From: Unio delphinus
Taxonomy: Eukaryota; Mollusca; Bivalvia; Unionida; Unionidae
Direction: 5' to 3'
Length of the DNA: 64,000 bases
Assembly (NCBI GenBank): GCA_029339505.1
Contig: JAQISU010001235.1
Span: forward strand, 35,613,815-35,677,814
The notes under the pieces are model-generated. The model did not search any database. It saw nothing but the letters and a program-made list of their open reading frames with translations, and was not told the origin of the DNA. The position numbers and the translations under genes were made by a program. This document shows, one piece after another, positions 1 through 12,330 of the stretch (within the stretch, counting starts at the first letter, position 1; each line of letters begins with the position of its first letter).

Positions 1-3000
1 CAAATTACAATCATCTGCAAAATTCATGTTACTGACTTCTACTTTTCCTGCGACGTCTTCTTATATTGCACCAGATACTGCGCCAGTAGCCAAAAACGGT
101 GGCATCTTATCCGAACATATGTATGTTACTAAGTTTATTGGATTTGACAGAACATGATATGTGAATATTTTAAAGCAAATGGATCCTTTAAAAAAATCGC
201 TATTAGGATAACATGGTCACCTTCTTCTCCAAATGGTGAAAAAGAAAATTCAAGTCAGCTTAAGGAAAAAGGTAAAGGTAATCAATCAAAGAGGATGATT
301 TCTTCACATGCTGATAGGTCTGTTATTAAAACACGTTACTAGTTACGATGGATTGATGATTGCTCTGCCTCTTTAAGGAACAGTGTTGAGATAAAGATAA
401 AAATGACATACTTTTCTGAAATTAGATCACACACGGACTCCTCGATATTAATTAAGGCCGAAACTTAACTCTTGCTCATTACAAACGATGGCTGGAAATC
501 TATCCATCGTTTTAACAACTGATATATCTCTTTTCTCCTAATCATAATCTCACATTAATGACACGTTTACTACAAGAGTTATAATCGTCGTTGTATCGGT
601 ACGGTTTCTTAAAACTGGATAGAAAATCGTCATGGTAGATACGATTTTTGCAACGTCTTCAACTGTTTTCTACCTACTGTATGAGATGTAAAGAATATCA
701 CCAGAAAAGAAGAAAAAAAAGGCATCAGCAGTTCCAAAAACCATAACAGACATAGCTACCGGGAATGGAATTAAAAGAGAATGGAGAAGACTTCAAAACG
801 TCCAAAGCTCACCTGCTTAAACAGCCAGGTTGACACCTATACCAAAAATTGTTTCGATCAAAAATATTAAAATGGCGATGGTTTGGCCAACAAGAAAGAA
901 AAATAAAGAAGTGAAGAAAAAAGGTCAAGCAAGAATCAGTCACCCCTGTTCAGATATGTTTGACTTCTATTGCTAGTAGGACATTTAAATATGTTTCAAT
1001 CGCAAGAAATACTAAGATTTCTACAAAATCCTGCCCATGCAGCTGGCAACGAAGTAGCTCAAAACTTATATTGTTCAGAACATGGAAACCTCAGAAGTCT
1101 ACTCCTGCATAATGCACAACAATGGCTACGAGAACAATCGAGGTAGATGTTACATAAACCCACTCGATTAAAATTTGTCTGGTAGTGAAACTAAAGTAAT
1201 AGGACTCTATCAGCAGTGGCAAGGTGATTAAACAGACGTCTTTCATTAGCTTTGTACAATCAATGTAGGACATATTTGTTTAGTGTTATTTTAGTCTTTT
1301 TTTTTAATAATAAAAATCTACATGGATAGTACTTTGACCTCTAAAACAAGTTCAGAGTTAGTGAAAGTTTTAAAAATTGTATTAAACAAATTTGGTGTAT
1401 TCCACCTCTGCGATGGCAAACATTCAAGGCACGTCATTTCTTAACCCAACGTTTCAAGAAGAATTGAAAAACAACAAGTTTCCTTTATCTCTCCTATAAA
1501 GGTCATGAAGCATAAGCTAGTGTGGTTGAACGTTTTAGAGGAATTTTTAATAGAACGTTTATAGAAACAAAAACAAAAATATGGAACTTTATTTTTTTAA
1601 AGTAATTTGGACTTGAGTCTCTGGGTTAAATTTGTGGTAAATTATAGACTTGAAGAATTGATATCCAACTGAGAAGTCAACGCAGTAAAATGTCGATCAC
1701 AATTTCAACATGTACAGCATTCCTCTAAAACTGGGCCGACAAACTAATTTATTTTTGCTTTATCAACATATGCCAACTAAATAAATAAGCAATGGAATCT
1801 TCAAATAATTGACTTGGCTCACGTGAAATACTACTGTTAGCATTACTGGAATCTTATTTGGGCAATGTTGTAAAAGTACACTGTACTGTGTAGGTACCTC
1901 AACTTAATCCCAAAGTTTAATGTTCATCATTTAAAACTATTTTCTGTTGTTTTATAGTTTGATAGTTTTTCAAAAATGTACAGAGAGTAATTTGTAAAGG
2001 AAGCTGAAATATAAATCTTTAAGGATTGTGCCAGTTGGCACGTGTCTCAATCTGTTATCATTTGTTAATAAAAGAGCCACTAATCTAACGATTTTCTCAT
2101 AACGCTACGTTCGATTAAGTAAACAAACCAGAACAATTATGGCCATAGGACAATTGTGTAAAACACACATATGGCATTAGATTATTTTAGTTTCAATTCC
2201 ACATTTCATCACCACGCATTAACTATTAATGCGAATCAATACGAACCGCAGTGGCAATGTCAAATTGTGAGAGGAACTGCAATAAATATTTTTAAGTGCA
2301 TCTTTTTAATACATCGTATCGCTTAGAATAGTTGTTTGAACGTGAGATTCTTTGTCTAAAAGCATTTAACCTCATTATACCAGACCTATCGTTTATACTT
2401 ACAGAACGATTCAGAACAACTACTTCTTTTGCCGTAAAACTAATATGGAAAACATGATAGCATAGATTTTAATCTTCATATTATTTATTGTCTCTCCATA
2501 TTTTGACCAAACACAGAGAAAAACAAGTTCTGAGATTGTTGACAAATTCTTTCATTTCTTTAAAGTTTTATCCAAACAACTTGTTGCCATTTTTTGTTGT
2601 GTGCATTTTTTTAACGTTTCCTTTCAAAAATGCATGCTCTGAAATCGCTTTATCTATAAATGCGGAGCTACACATTTTCAAAGACGAAACTTACAGTATT
2701 TGCAGTTCATAACATTCTGCATACCACCGTGTCTAAATTAGTTTGATGAAAAATGCATTATTACTATAGAACGTTGATCCGGCGGAGCATGCACGCATAC
2801 GCGCTCTAATATTATATCGAGTGTGTATGTGATATAATTTGATTTTACAAGACGCGAAGAATGGACTGCTATCCGCTGATGCCATATCTTTTGTTTTCAT
2901 GTGAAGTCATCCAACGTGTGTACTTCAATGTCCGCCATTTTGATTCCCTAATTACGCAAAACGGCATCTCACAATAGTGTTCTCCCGTCAACATTCTGAA

Positions 3001-3404
3001 GGCACGTCTCATTTTGTGTGTAAGAATATCTTAATACATTACATTCGGTTAAGCGTGTCGACCCCAGAAACCAGATTCGTGTCTTTTCCCATTTTTCCTC
3101 CAATAAAACATTGAAATTTCAACCATCGTTGTTTTTCTTTCATAAGCAAATACATTCATCGATAAACAGATGTATGAACCAATGTATACAAAAACAAGTA
3201 GAAACAAGGAATGACTTTCAATTTTCATGGGCTGAAATCAATCATTTCGTTATCGTTCAAGTTAAAAAGCCAATCTATTTTTGAATTTCTAAAAGCATTT
3301 CAAGAATACTCGGTTATGACATTCGACACAAAGTCATGTTACATAAGGCACATTTACGTTTGATACACTGAAGATGACCAACATCCTTCAACAGTGTTTT
3401 CTGT
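1..3404. other. Unique AT-rich sequence, no gene recognised
   Basis: No domain, RNA gene or transposon could be recognised on either strand. There are only short open frames. Two neighbouring minus-strand stretches (about 1091-1273 and 803-915) encode hydrophobic peptides that could be membrane segments, but I found no convincing splice sites joining them. Confidence 0.5.
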
Positions 3405-3612
3405 CAAACAATCTCATCCTTACTGTCATACAATATCATCCTTACTGTCATACAATATCATCCTTACTGTCATAGAATATCATCCTTTCTGTCATACAAT
3501 AGCATCCTTGCTATCATACAATATCATCCTTACTGTCATACAATATCATCCTTACTATCATACAGTATCATCCTTGCTGTCATACAATATCATCCTTTTT
3601 GTCATACAAAAT
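3405..3612. repeat. 22-bp minisatellite, about 9 copies
   Basis: Tandem copies of a 22-bp unit of the form ATCATCCTTACTGTCATACA plus AT, with scattered substitutions (for example TACTGTC versus TGCTATC). The array begins and ends in unrelated sequence. It gives a 90-codon open frame on the plus strand that is pure repeat. Confidence 0.9.
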
Positions 3613-3772
3613 ATCGTCCTCGCAAAAAGTATTTATATTTACAAGTTCACACATAATAAACGTTAGGAAATTTTAATTCTGTAACTGATACTGTAATTCC
3701 GAAGATAATAGTCTGGAAATGCTCTTTTAAGACGGCACACTTAAAATAAAAAATAAAATAATCACAATAGTG

Positions 3773-3773
<1 letters not shown>

Positions 3774-3843
<70 letters not shown>
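3774..3843. repeat. (TA)n microsatellite
   Basis: About 35 uninterrupted TA dinucleotides. Confidence 0.97.
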
Positions 3844-3844
<1 letters not shown>

Positions 3845-4964
3845 GTATTTCTATTAGTAATATTTCAACTTCACTATTCCGTTTTCGGACATAATCCATG
3901 GAACTTCCAGCTCTATTTTATCTTTCATGATATAGGGGCATTTACTTTCATGTATAATATATGTATCGTTTCAATGAAGTATATACCTTTATCGACGATT
4001 TAAATCAGATTTTTTTTATTTTGAATATCCTTAATGTTGACTAAGGATTACTGGGGAAGCAAAATGATAGTGCAAGGTACGTACCCGTTACATTATCAGT
4101 ATTTTCGTACACAGTCGTGTCGTCGGCGAAAACAGCCGATATTCACGATAAATGATACAAAGTTTTCAATTACTTCACTGAATATACTTTTACTATAAAC
4201 CTTTAAAGAATATCATTGACGTAATTCTTGGATCTTCATTTTATGACGTAAGAATATTACTAATAGGCGACGCGACGCATATCATATGCGGATGTACTGT
4301 CTTATTGTGAAAAATTATCATGTATATTTTCAAACTATTGTGGCTATGTTGGATTAACTCGATTTCAGTGTCAAGAAATTCACATTCCTTCTTTAGTTTT
4401 TGACAAGAGTGAAACAAAATTTGAAAGTGGTCGAGAGTGATATTGCGATTCGTTAATTTTGAGCAAGGAAATATTCCACCATTGAAATTGTATGCAGGCG
4501 ATGTGAAACTCATGGATAGACTGGAATCTCCACTTGACAAATGGTGGTTAATTCAGAATGTTTATGGGAAAGATTGTCACTTTAACTGCTGTACAAGTTT
4601 AACGATTATGCATTTTTTTTTCATTTATACACTTGTTTCGATTGTATAACTAATGTGGACTTCTCGTGAGTAAGGTGAACTGGGTTCATTCATGCGACAA
4701 TAGAAGTTTTTCGCATTGTGGCAATATGAAGTCCCAAAATGCTAGTCGTCGATACAGAGGTCTATATTATATTATCGCAAAATGATTAGAGTCCGTGTCG
4801 ATTCCAGGCATACAGTAAAATTGCGAATGAGAGTTCTAAGTATAATAACAACTTTCACCTCTTTGGTATCCAACAAACACCGCCTTTGTAGAAATGTCGA
4901 TCTCTATGAAAGTGTAATGGTTAATAAAGAGAAAATCTTATACTTGTAGTAGATGGTCCAGCTT
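3844..4964. other. Unique sequence, no gene recognised
   Basis: Overlapping short open frames occur on both strands at 4241-4649. Neither resembles a family I know and neither has clear splice signals. Nothing else was recognised. Confidence 0.4.
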
Positions 4965-4965
4965 T

Positions 4966-6228
4966 GGCCAGAACTAAAATAATATACCCCTGTGCCAGGG
5001 ATGCTATTTCAATTTTGCCCTGTGCCCGGAACTAAAATAATATACCCCTATGCCCTGAAACTATAATTATATATCCTTGTGCCCGAAGCTAGAATAATAT
5101 ACCGATGTGCGCTGAGCTAGAATAATATAACCCTATGCCACAATCAAGAATAGCATTCCCCTGTGCCAGAATCTAAAATAATATACCCCTGTGCCAGAAT
5201 CCTGAATAATATACCTCCTGTGCCAGAATCCTGAATAATATACCCCTGTGCCAGAATCTAGAATAATATACCCCTATGCCAGAATCCTGAATAATATATT
5301 GCTGTGCCAGAATCCTAAATAATATACCCCTGTGCCATACTCTAAAATAATATATCTATGTGCCAGAATGAATCTAGAATAATATACCCCTGTGCCATAC
5401 TCTAAAATAATATACCCCTGTGCTAGAATCTATAATAATATACCCCTGTGCCAGAATCTAGAATAATATACCTCCGTGCTAGAATCTAGAATATTATACC
5501 TCCGTGCCAGAATCTAGAATAATATACACCTGTGCCAGTATCTAGAATAATATACACCTGTGCCATACTCTGAAATTATATACCCCTGTGCCAGAATCTA
5601 GAATAATATAACCCTGTGCCAGAATCTAGAATAATATACCCCTGTGCCAGAATCTAGAATAATATACCTCCGTGCTAGAATCTAGAATAATATACCCCTG
5701 TGCCAGAATCTAGAATAATATACCTCCGTGCTAGAATCTAGAATAATATACCCCTGTGCCAGTATCTAGAATAATATACACCTGTGCCATACTCTGAAAT
5801 TATATACCCCTGTGCCAGAATCTAGAATAATATACCCCTGTGCCAGAATCTAGAATAATATACCCCTGTGCCAGAATCTAGAATAATATACCCCTGTGCC
5901 AGAATCTAGAATATTATACCCCTGTGCCAGAATCTAGAATAATATACACCTGTGCTATACTCTGAAATTATATACCCCTGTGCCAGAGTCTAGAATAATA
6001 TACCTCCGTGCCAGAATCTAGAATAATAAACCATTGTGCCAGAATCTAGAATAATATACCCCTGTGCTAGAATCTATAATAATATACCCCTGTGCCAGAA
6101 TCTAGAATAATATACCCCTGTGCCAGAATCTAGAATAATATACCCCTGTGCTAGAATCTATAATAATATACCCCTGTGCTAGAATCTATAATAATATACC
6201 CCTGTGCCAGAATCTAGAATAATACACT
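4966..6228. repeat. 28-bp minisatellite, about 45 copies
   Basis: Unit of 28 bp read as AATATACCCCTGTGCCAGAA followed by TCTAGAAT. The left edge (to about 5150) is most diverged and the centre most uniform. Recurrent variants are CCTCCGTGCTAG for CCCCTGTGCCAG, and a CATACTCTGAAATTATA variant at about 5560, 5790 and 5950, which suggests duplication of blocks of several units. Confidence 0.95.
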
Positions 6229-7560
6229 CTTTTGCACAATATATAATGAAGCTTAACATTTAAAACAAATCGAAAAATTTAAATTAAAAAATATATCAAT
6301 GTTTTCTATTATGACACTGTGGATTTGTAGTTTTTCTTACCAAGAAAGGCAGTTTTAATCCTAGAATTTCATTTCCTCCTCGACTTTATGTGCCGAGAAT
6401 CAAGAAAATCAAAGTTTCCAGAGGGCAAACAATGTCAAAATTTGTCACAATAGTGTGCGGAAGCCTAAAATCTTATCGCGTTTCAAAACGAAACGTCCAC
6501 GTCAATGATCCTCTGCAACCGATTTCCTTCTTAATATGAATGGCTTAGAATTTTCTTCATCTAGCACCAAATTGAAGACTTACAAGACCAGCAGGTTTGT
6601 GTTTTCTCAGTATGTAAGCAGTTATCATGTAACGGTAATTACCTTCATACTGATGTTTGCAGTGGAACAGCTGTGTGTTACCCAGACCACTGGCGTTAAA
6701 TTTAATTTCCGAGACGGTATTTAGAGAGAGAGAAGGGCCAATTGACCCTTTGACTCCTTGCAAACATATGTCATGAACCTTAATGTGAGAGGAACCTCAG
6801 GAATGCATCAAGTCATTTTCTCAGTATGAATTTGACTTTAATATGGCATTGACCCTAACTGATAATATCCAGACATAATAATACTGACGAATGTCCATAA
6901 TGATTATTCGCCTAGGGGGCCAGGCTGTAAGAAAGAATTGAACGGAAGTTAACTTTAACTCGCAGGGTTGGGGAAAGGAGTTTTTTTGTCATAGTTCGCT
7001 TCGGGCGCAACAAAACGTTCGGTCGGCCCTTTCCCTGAAAATACCCGATTATGGTTATTAGGATTGAAAAAGAAACATATCAACCGTCCTGCACTCTAGA
7101 TGCTTTTTCTTTTCTTCTTTGAACGCGCGTCAGAACCAGTCTCATTTATATTCTTTGATAAAAGTCTCCAACAGTTGCCAGCAGTGGCTGAAATAATTCA
7201 CAAATAAATTCGACTAACATTTCGTTCAACAGACGTAATGGAGAGATATCTGAACAGGTGAAAGGGATTTCGTTCGTGATGGATCTTTTCCGGTGAGATA
7301 AGATACAACAAGCACTAAAGTGTAAAACTACTGGTCAAACTTCCCTTAAATGTGAAAACGGATCTACAATAATATAAGTATGTGTATAACCATCGTATTG
7401 CTGCTACTGCAACTGCTACTGCTAAGATCATTACATCCCATACCACCAGTACCAATGTTACAAACATTATAGTAGAGTTGACAGTTACGAAAATTTAACA
7501 ACAGGAATGACACCATGAAAGAAAAAGTATCTAGCAGAAACACTGATATCCCCATTTAAT
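6229..7560. other. Unique sequence, no gene recognised
   Basis: Short opposing open frames at 6536-6763 and one at 7364-7555 have no recognisable homology. No transposon ends were seen. Confidence 0.4.
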
Positions 7561-8010
7561 ATGAATAACATGGCTTTCCCCAATTTAACATACATTTTTA
7601 TAAATAGTATGGTTATCCCAAATTTAATATATTTTTAATGTGCCCTGAGCCTCAGTTAACATAAATTCTATTACCCTGATAATAACAAGACACATGGATA
7701 TCACAATTTAACATAAATTCAAAATGCCCTGAGCCCTATTTAACATAAATTGTATGTACCCTGATACTAAATATAGACATAAATATTCCCCATAAGACCT
7801 ATAATGTATGTGCCCTGAGCCCTATTTAACACAAATTGTATGTACCATGATATTAAGTAGAAACACGGCTATCCCTATTTAAAATAAATGTAATCTGCCC
7901 TGAGCCCCAGTTAACATAAATTGTATGTACCCTGATATTAAAAAGACACATGGGTATCCCCATTTAACATAAACTTAACATGCCCTGACCCCGAATTAAT
8001 ATATACTGTG
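7560..8010. repeat. Degenerate tandem repeat, unit roughly 80-90 bp
   Basis: About five diverged copies carry the recurring landmarks TGCCCTGAGCCC, TTAACATAAATTGTATGTAC and CCTGATATTAA. Units differ by many substitutions and small indels, so this looks like an old, decaying array. Confidence 0.75.
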
Positions 8011-8062
8011 TCCCAAACTCAACTGTTAGCTATTTATACATTTGAAAGGTTCGATTGACTCA

Positions 8063-8063
<1 letters not shown>

Positions 8064-8104
<41 letters not shown>

Positions 8105-8122
8105 CGTGTGAGTGTGTGCGCG
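8064..8122. repeat. (GT)n microsatellite
   Basis: About 29 GT repeats with a few CG and AG interruptions towards the right end. Confidence 0.95.
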
Positions 8123-8179
8123 TCATCTGAATTAAAAACGTAGCTTTAATTTTTTAAAAATCAGTCATATTACCACGAT

Positions 8180-8430
8180 GCATGCAGTTTGACAGTTTAT
8201 GGTGATGGCTAGCACTGGGGTATGCCGAAGTCATGTAGCATCATATCCTAACCACCATGTCACATTATCCTGAAACCAGGTCGACCAGTCCTAGTACTAA
8301 TCTCATAAGTATGAGCACCAAGCGAACTAGTTGCAATTATCATTTTATAAGTCTTTGGTACAACTCGGCAGGGGATCGAACCCGCGACCTTCCGCATCCG
8401 ACATACATGTGTGAGTAGTTGTGTTTTTGA
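8180..8430 (-). mobile_element. tRNA-derived SINE fragment
   Basis: On the minus strand the sequence runs from a Pol III B-box-like motif (GGTTCGATCCC, plus-strand 8372-8382) through a body containing ACCAAAGACTTA, TAGGACTGG and TCAGGATAATGTGAC, then CCCAGTGCTAG. The same landmarks in the same order occur in the copy at 50915-51240. The A-box end appears diverged or missing here. Confidence 0.8.
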
Positions 8431-10800
8431 GTAATCTTCCCAAACGCTGATACAGATAACCTTAGACTTTAGGATGATCAGGGAATCACCAGAAAGGTAG
8501 ATATAGATATTTAATCTATTTAAATTAATCACTTACCTTTAAGATATAATGTTTTCAAGATCGTGGCTTCAGTGAACGGTAGATCTCGAAAACTGAAGTA
8601 CTTACGTACTCTGGCAGATACTTCGCAAAATACATTTGGCAACGAATACAAAGTTTTGCTCAAACTTTAGAGTGTTCGAGGATTGATGCGATTAGAATAT
8701 CTTGAACACATGGTATTTGTGCGATTGCAGTTATTAGTATAATGGAAGGATCGAAAGACCACGAATGTTGAGTTAATTTAAGTTTAAGGTAGTCGTTTCG
8801 ATCAGCTAATCTTCAACCAATTCCATTGTGTTTCTTGTTAGGTATCGAATCTGGAAAAATCGGAAGTACGCTTGTGCAGCAATTTGTATCTTTATGAGAT
8901 CATATCAACTGCCATTTATACAACACTCTTATATCAATTGAAATCCTTATCACACCTGTAAGTCCGCTCACCAATCATAATCGAATAACCAAAGAATACC
9001 TAGTACGTTCTTTTCATGGGCCGTGCCTACCCAACTTGCTTCCACATAACGAATCCATGCCATTCCAAATATATTCCGTTTTACTGATAGCAAAATCACG
9101 TGACAGCTCACACAGACAACCATTTGCGCGATACACATTAATCAAAAAAAGTAGACAAAGCTCCCGTAAAAAGCGTCTAAAAACCATAGCGACTAACAAC
9201 AGTTTGGATTAGGCAGTCTGAAGCAAAATTAGTTTTCTTGAGTTATAGCCTTCCGAAAGATCATATGAAGCGAATTAACCAATTACCCAGGCATAAATAA
9301 AAGTCGACCAGAAGAACAAACAAGTATGAACCATACAAAAAAAGAACGACGCTGGCATTGTTGTCTTTTCAAGGTCTGTATATTGGCTCGGAACAATGTA
9401 GTTATTAGTTTATACAAAAATTGTACTTTTATAAAGTTCTTTAATATTCTGAAGAAAAAAAAACAACCTCGATTTGTTTGTGTACATCGTTAAATTGAAC
9501 AAATGCATTAAATCGATAGGTCCATGTGGATAGCAACTTTAGTTCCCAAAAATATGATAATAGTCAATTTCAAGACCTTTATTACGTTGTTTTCCTGAAA
9601 TTCCATTAAAAAATGAACAGTCTTTAAGACGTCTGTACTACGGTCCTGAAAGTCCACCTTTTGCATAAACAAATATTAATTAAATATGGAAACAAACCAA
9701 GTTGGACAAAACAAAATTAAATATGCTTAATTCAAAGATGCTTCATCTGATTAGTCCACCTACACATTGCATAAACAAAGGGAGAAAAATATTTCCTGCA
9801 AAACAATTGTGTAAGTCACGTGGATTGGAAGCTGTTTTCTCGACAAAGTTTTATGGGGTGGCGCATATAATGACATTTATATACCCCACCTCTTTTGGTA
9901 CTCGGTATCTAAGACATGACCGCCGTCGATGAAATTGCCACGGTTCGAGTATGTATAAGTGGTGAAACTTATAGATGGAAATATGTATAGAGATCTGAGC
10001 AGATATATAGAACAAACAAACACGAGCCTTTGTACAGATAAAACTTTTTTTTAATCAATTACATTAAACAACTATCTGAAGTTGTTACATTATAAATATC
10101 TCAACTTTTAGAAACAAAACTTTCTAAATGAAAAAAGTAAGCATAAATGGATTTTTAAAAAAGTAGTTTATATATTTACTGATAGATTTAATTCATCATA
10201 AAATCGAATGAACAGTCGAAGTCAACGCCTTGTATGATTTCATAACCTGTTCTTCCTTTCGCTAGACTTCCACTGTAGCAAATCAGGCGCTTGGGTCTCC
10301 GGATTCCACTCTCAACAATCCGTCCCCAGGATATTCAGTATTTATACGTATCACGATTACGTCATAGAATTCCACTTTTCAGATTCTCTCGTCTCAGATT
10401 GCACTCCGAAGTTCCCTCTCAAGATTGTACGTCATGGCTATGTTCTCCCCTTTTAATAAATATAAATAAAGACAAACTAAATTTCCTGTTATTTATGATA
10501 CCGGGGATTTCGCATTACCCCTGCTGGTTATCAGATATTTATATCAATGCTAAACAGACGTTAGGACTATCAATCGACTCATCATGTCCTATATTGACCC
10601 TAGTTAGTCGAATAGCTAATTCGTCACGCATTAACATCAATCAATAACACAGAGCACACGAGACCTAGCGGTTCCGAGCCCGCCACAAGTGACCCTCGAA
10701 TAAACGAGATACATTTGCAATCAGTTACGTCATTTCACACTCGCTCTAAATCATACGTGAAATCTTCTAAATTAGGTTAAGCGACATGGAATTTCAGGGA
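8431..10800. other. Unique sequence, no gene recognised
   Basis: Only short open frames (for example 9702-9932 plus and 10291-10647 plus) without recognisable homology. No repeat arrays were seen. Confidence 0.4.
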
Positions 10801-10809
10801 TAAAATGTA

Positions 10810-11130
10810 TTATTTGAGGCTACTCAGGTCGATGAACGGCCTTTTTTTTTTCAGAAAGGCATCCTTCTCTCGATCTGACGGTACGTCCGTGAAGAGGGGA
10901 GAGGAGGACAGGGGAGGGGAATGGATAAATGAAGTCCAAAGTCCCTCCGAAATGACCCGAATCACCCAAATGTTCTGAGGTAATAAAGTGGTCCAGTGGT
11001 CCTGAAATTGCAGGAGGAGGCCGCCCACAGGTAGGCAGTCCGCTGGCGGTGGGCAGGGTATGTCAACGTTTAGAGTTAGGAGGCTTGAAGGCGGAGAAAC
11101 TTGGGTTCTTGCCGCCTCTGTATGGTTCCC
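10810..11130 (-). pseudogene. Start of DIRS-like pol, truncated
   Basis: This frame overlaps the gag end and contains VGGLLLQFQDHW, then WVIRVISEGL and FIHSPPLSSSPLF, the pattern at the start of DIRS reverse-transcriptase ORFs. The reading breaks at an A-run (plus-strand T-run at about 10841-10850), and no RT catalytic motifs follow. It is therefore a 3'-truncated remnant. Confidence 0.7.
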
Positions 11131-12329
11131 TCCTAGCTTGATCAGACTGTTGGCTCCAAGCATTGGGTTGGGATCTATACTGCACATTTGATTGAAAAGA
11201 TCCCTTTTTCCCTGATCCGACTATCATCCCTCCGCTGTGGCAGGGGATAATTGATTGTTTCGAAACGCCTGCGAAAGTTGGGCGGCGAGTTGGAGGAGCA
11301 GTTCCTGAACTGCCTGCCTCCGAACTTTTTAATTTTTGCCCCAAAGAGTAAAGTGACCCAAACGGAGACATCCATAAAGCCAGAGTAGGATGGGGCTTGA
11401 GCGACGTGGACCGCCGACATGCGTCACGTCGTATCAGGTCGAAGTTGGCCGAAGCGGTCAACGCACTGGCCATGGAATGGTGAGCTGCCCTGTTAATACC
11501 TCTAGCAATCCAGGCCGTCGCTGACCAAGCGTGGTCATTGCCGGATTTGCCTAGGGAGTCGGAAAAATGGCTAGTGAAGCCAAGTCTAACACTGAAAACG
11601 TACCGACTACGTTTCGGACTAGCTTTGACGTGGCATTGGAGATCAGTACTGAAGGCGTCTGATTGAGTGTTGTACCAGCTACACTAGAACGTCGCTGGTA
11701 CTTAGCTTTCTGAATTTTTACCGACTGGGGAAGGAGCAGGAAGGACATCGTCTCTTCCCCCCCCCCCCATTCAAGATCTACAGACGCCTTAATTTTGTAG
11801 TCTTGAATGGCGGTAGGAGGTGGTGGCCATTCTGAAATTGCCAACACCCTATAAATTTCTTCCACTGCGGCCTTGAAGCTAAGCTCAGTCCGTTCCATGA
11901 CTGGATCTGTGTACGGCTGAAAGTGTTTCGTAACACTCACTGTGTTCCGAGTCGTGCTCTGGTCAACTTTCCCTCTATGCTGCACGCGCAGCTGCTCAGG
12001 CATCCATTCGCAGCTGAATTGTCAAATTTTGTTCAATCCAACTTTAAATTTTGCTCGTCTCCGTAATGCTTGCGCAGTGCAGCGTGCACTGCGCGCACAT
12101 CTACCATTCGCTCTGAGGGAACGTTGGTTCTGGTACAGCTTACATCTCTGTATAGCATACCAGATGACATAGATGACGCTATTCCGTCATCCTTGACAAT
12201 TTCGTTAATTCTCCCTTGTGGAGAAGCCGTGAACATATGGACGGCCGCCACTGCCGGCTGATTTGTCTGGCGAATGGTCGGCCTGAATGTCGGCGACGGT
12301 CCGGCTATCACCGGTACCGGCCGCTCCAA
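11063..12329 (-). pseudogene. DIRS-like gag, frameshifted
   Basis: The coding signal moves between three minus-strand frames: 12329-12033, 12003-11551, then from about 11570 to 11063. One shift falls at a T-run near 11570. The last third is the most recognisable: FDLIRRDACRRSTSLKP followed by a Gly/Ser/Arg-rich tail (YRGGKNPSF), the layout of DIRS gag C-terminal regions as I know them. Upstream parts are less clear and are assigned by position. No nucleic-acid-binding Cys knuckle is visible. It cannot make one intact protein as it stands. Confidence 0.7.
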
Positions 12330-12330
12330 T

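Larger units (their letters stand above)
10810..12330 (-). mobile_element. Decayed DIRS-like retroelement fragment (gag plus start of pol)
   Basis: A GC-richer island in an AT-rich setting carries, on the minus strand, a broken gag-like frame followed by an overlapping frame resembling the start of DIRS reverse transcriptase. An overlap of ORFs is usual in DIRS elements, which use a tyrosine recombinase. The fragment stops at about 10810, so most of pol and the recombinase are absent. A short near-direct repeat around 12330-12430 (AAATC blocks after GGACGGA) may be part of a terminus. Confidence 0.75.

Noticed and set aside
803..1273. Hydrophobic minus-strand peptides that could be exons of a membrane protein
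   Set aside because: No family recognised and no consistent splice sites or phase joining them; could be chance in AT-rich DNA.
4241..4649. Opposed open frames of 99 and 70 codons in unique sequence
   Set aside because: No recognisable motif, no clear gene signals, and overlap on opposite strands.
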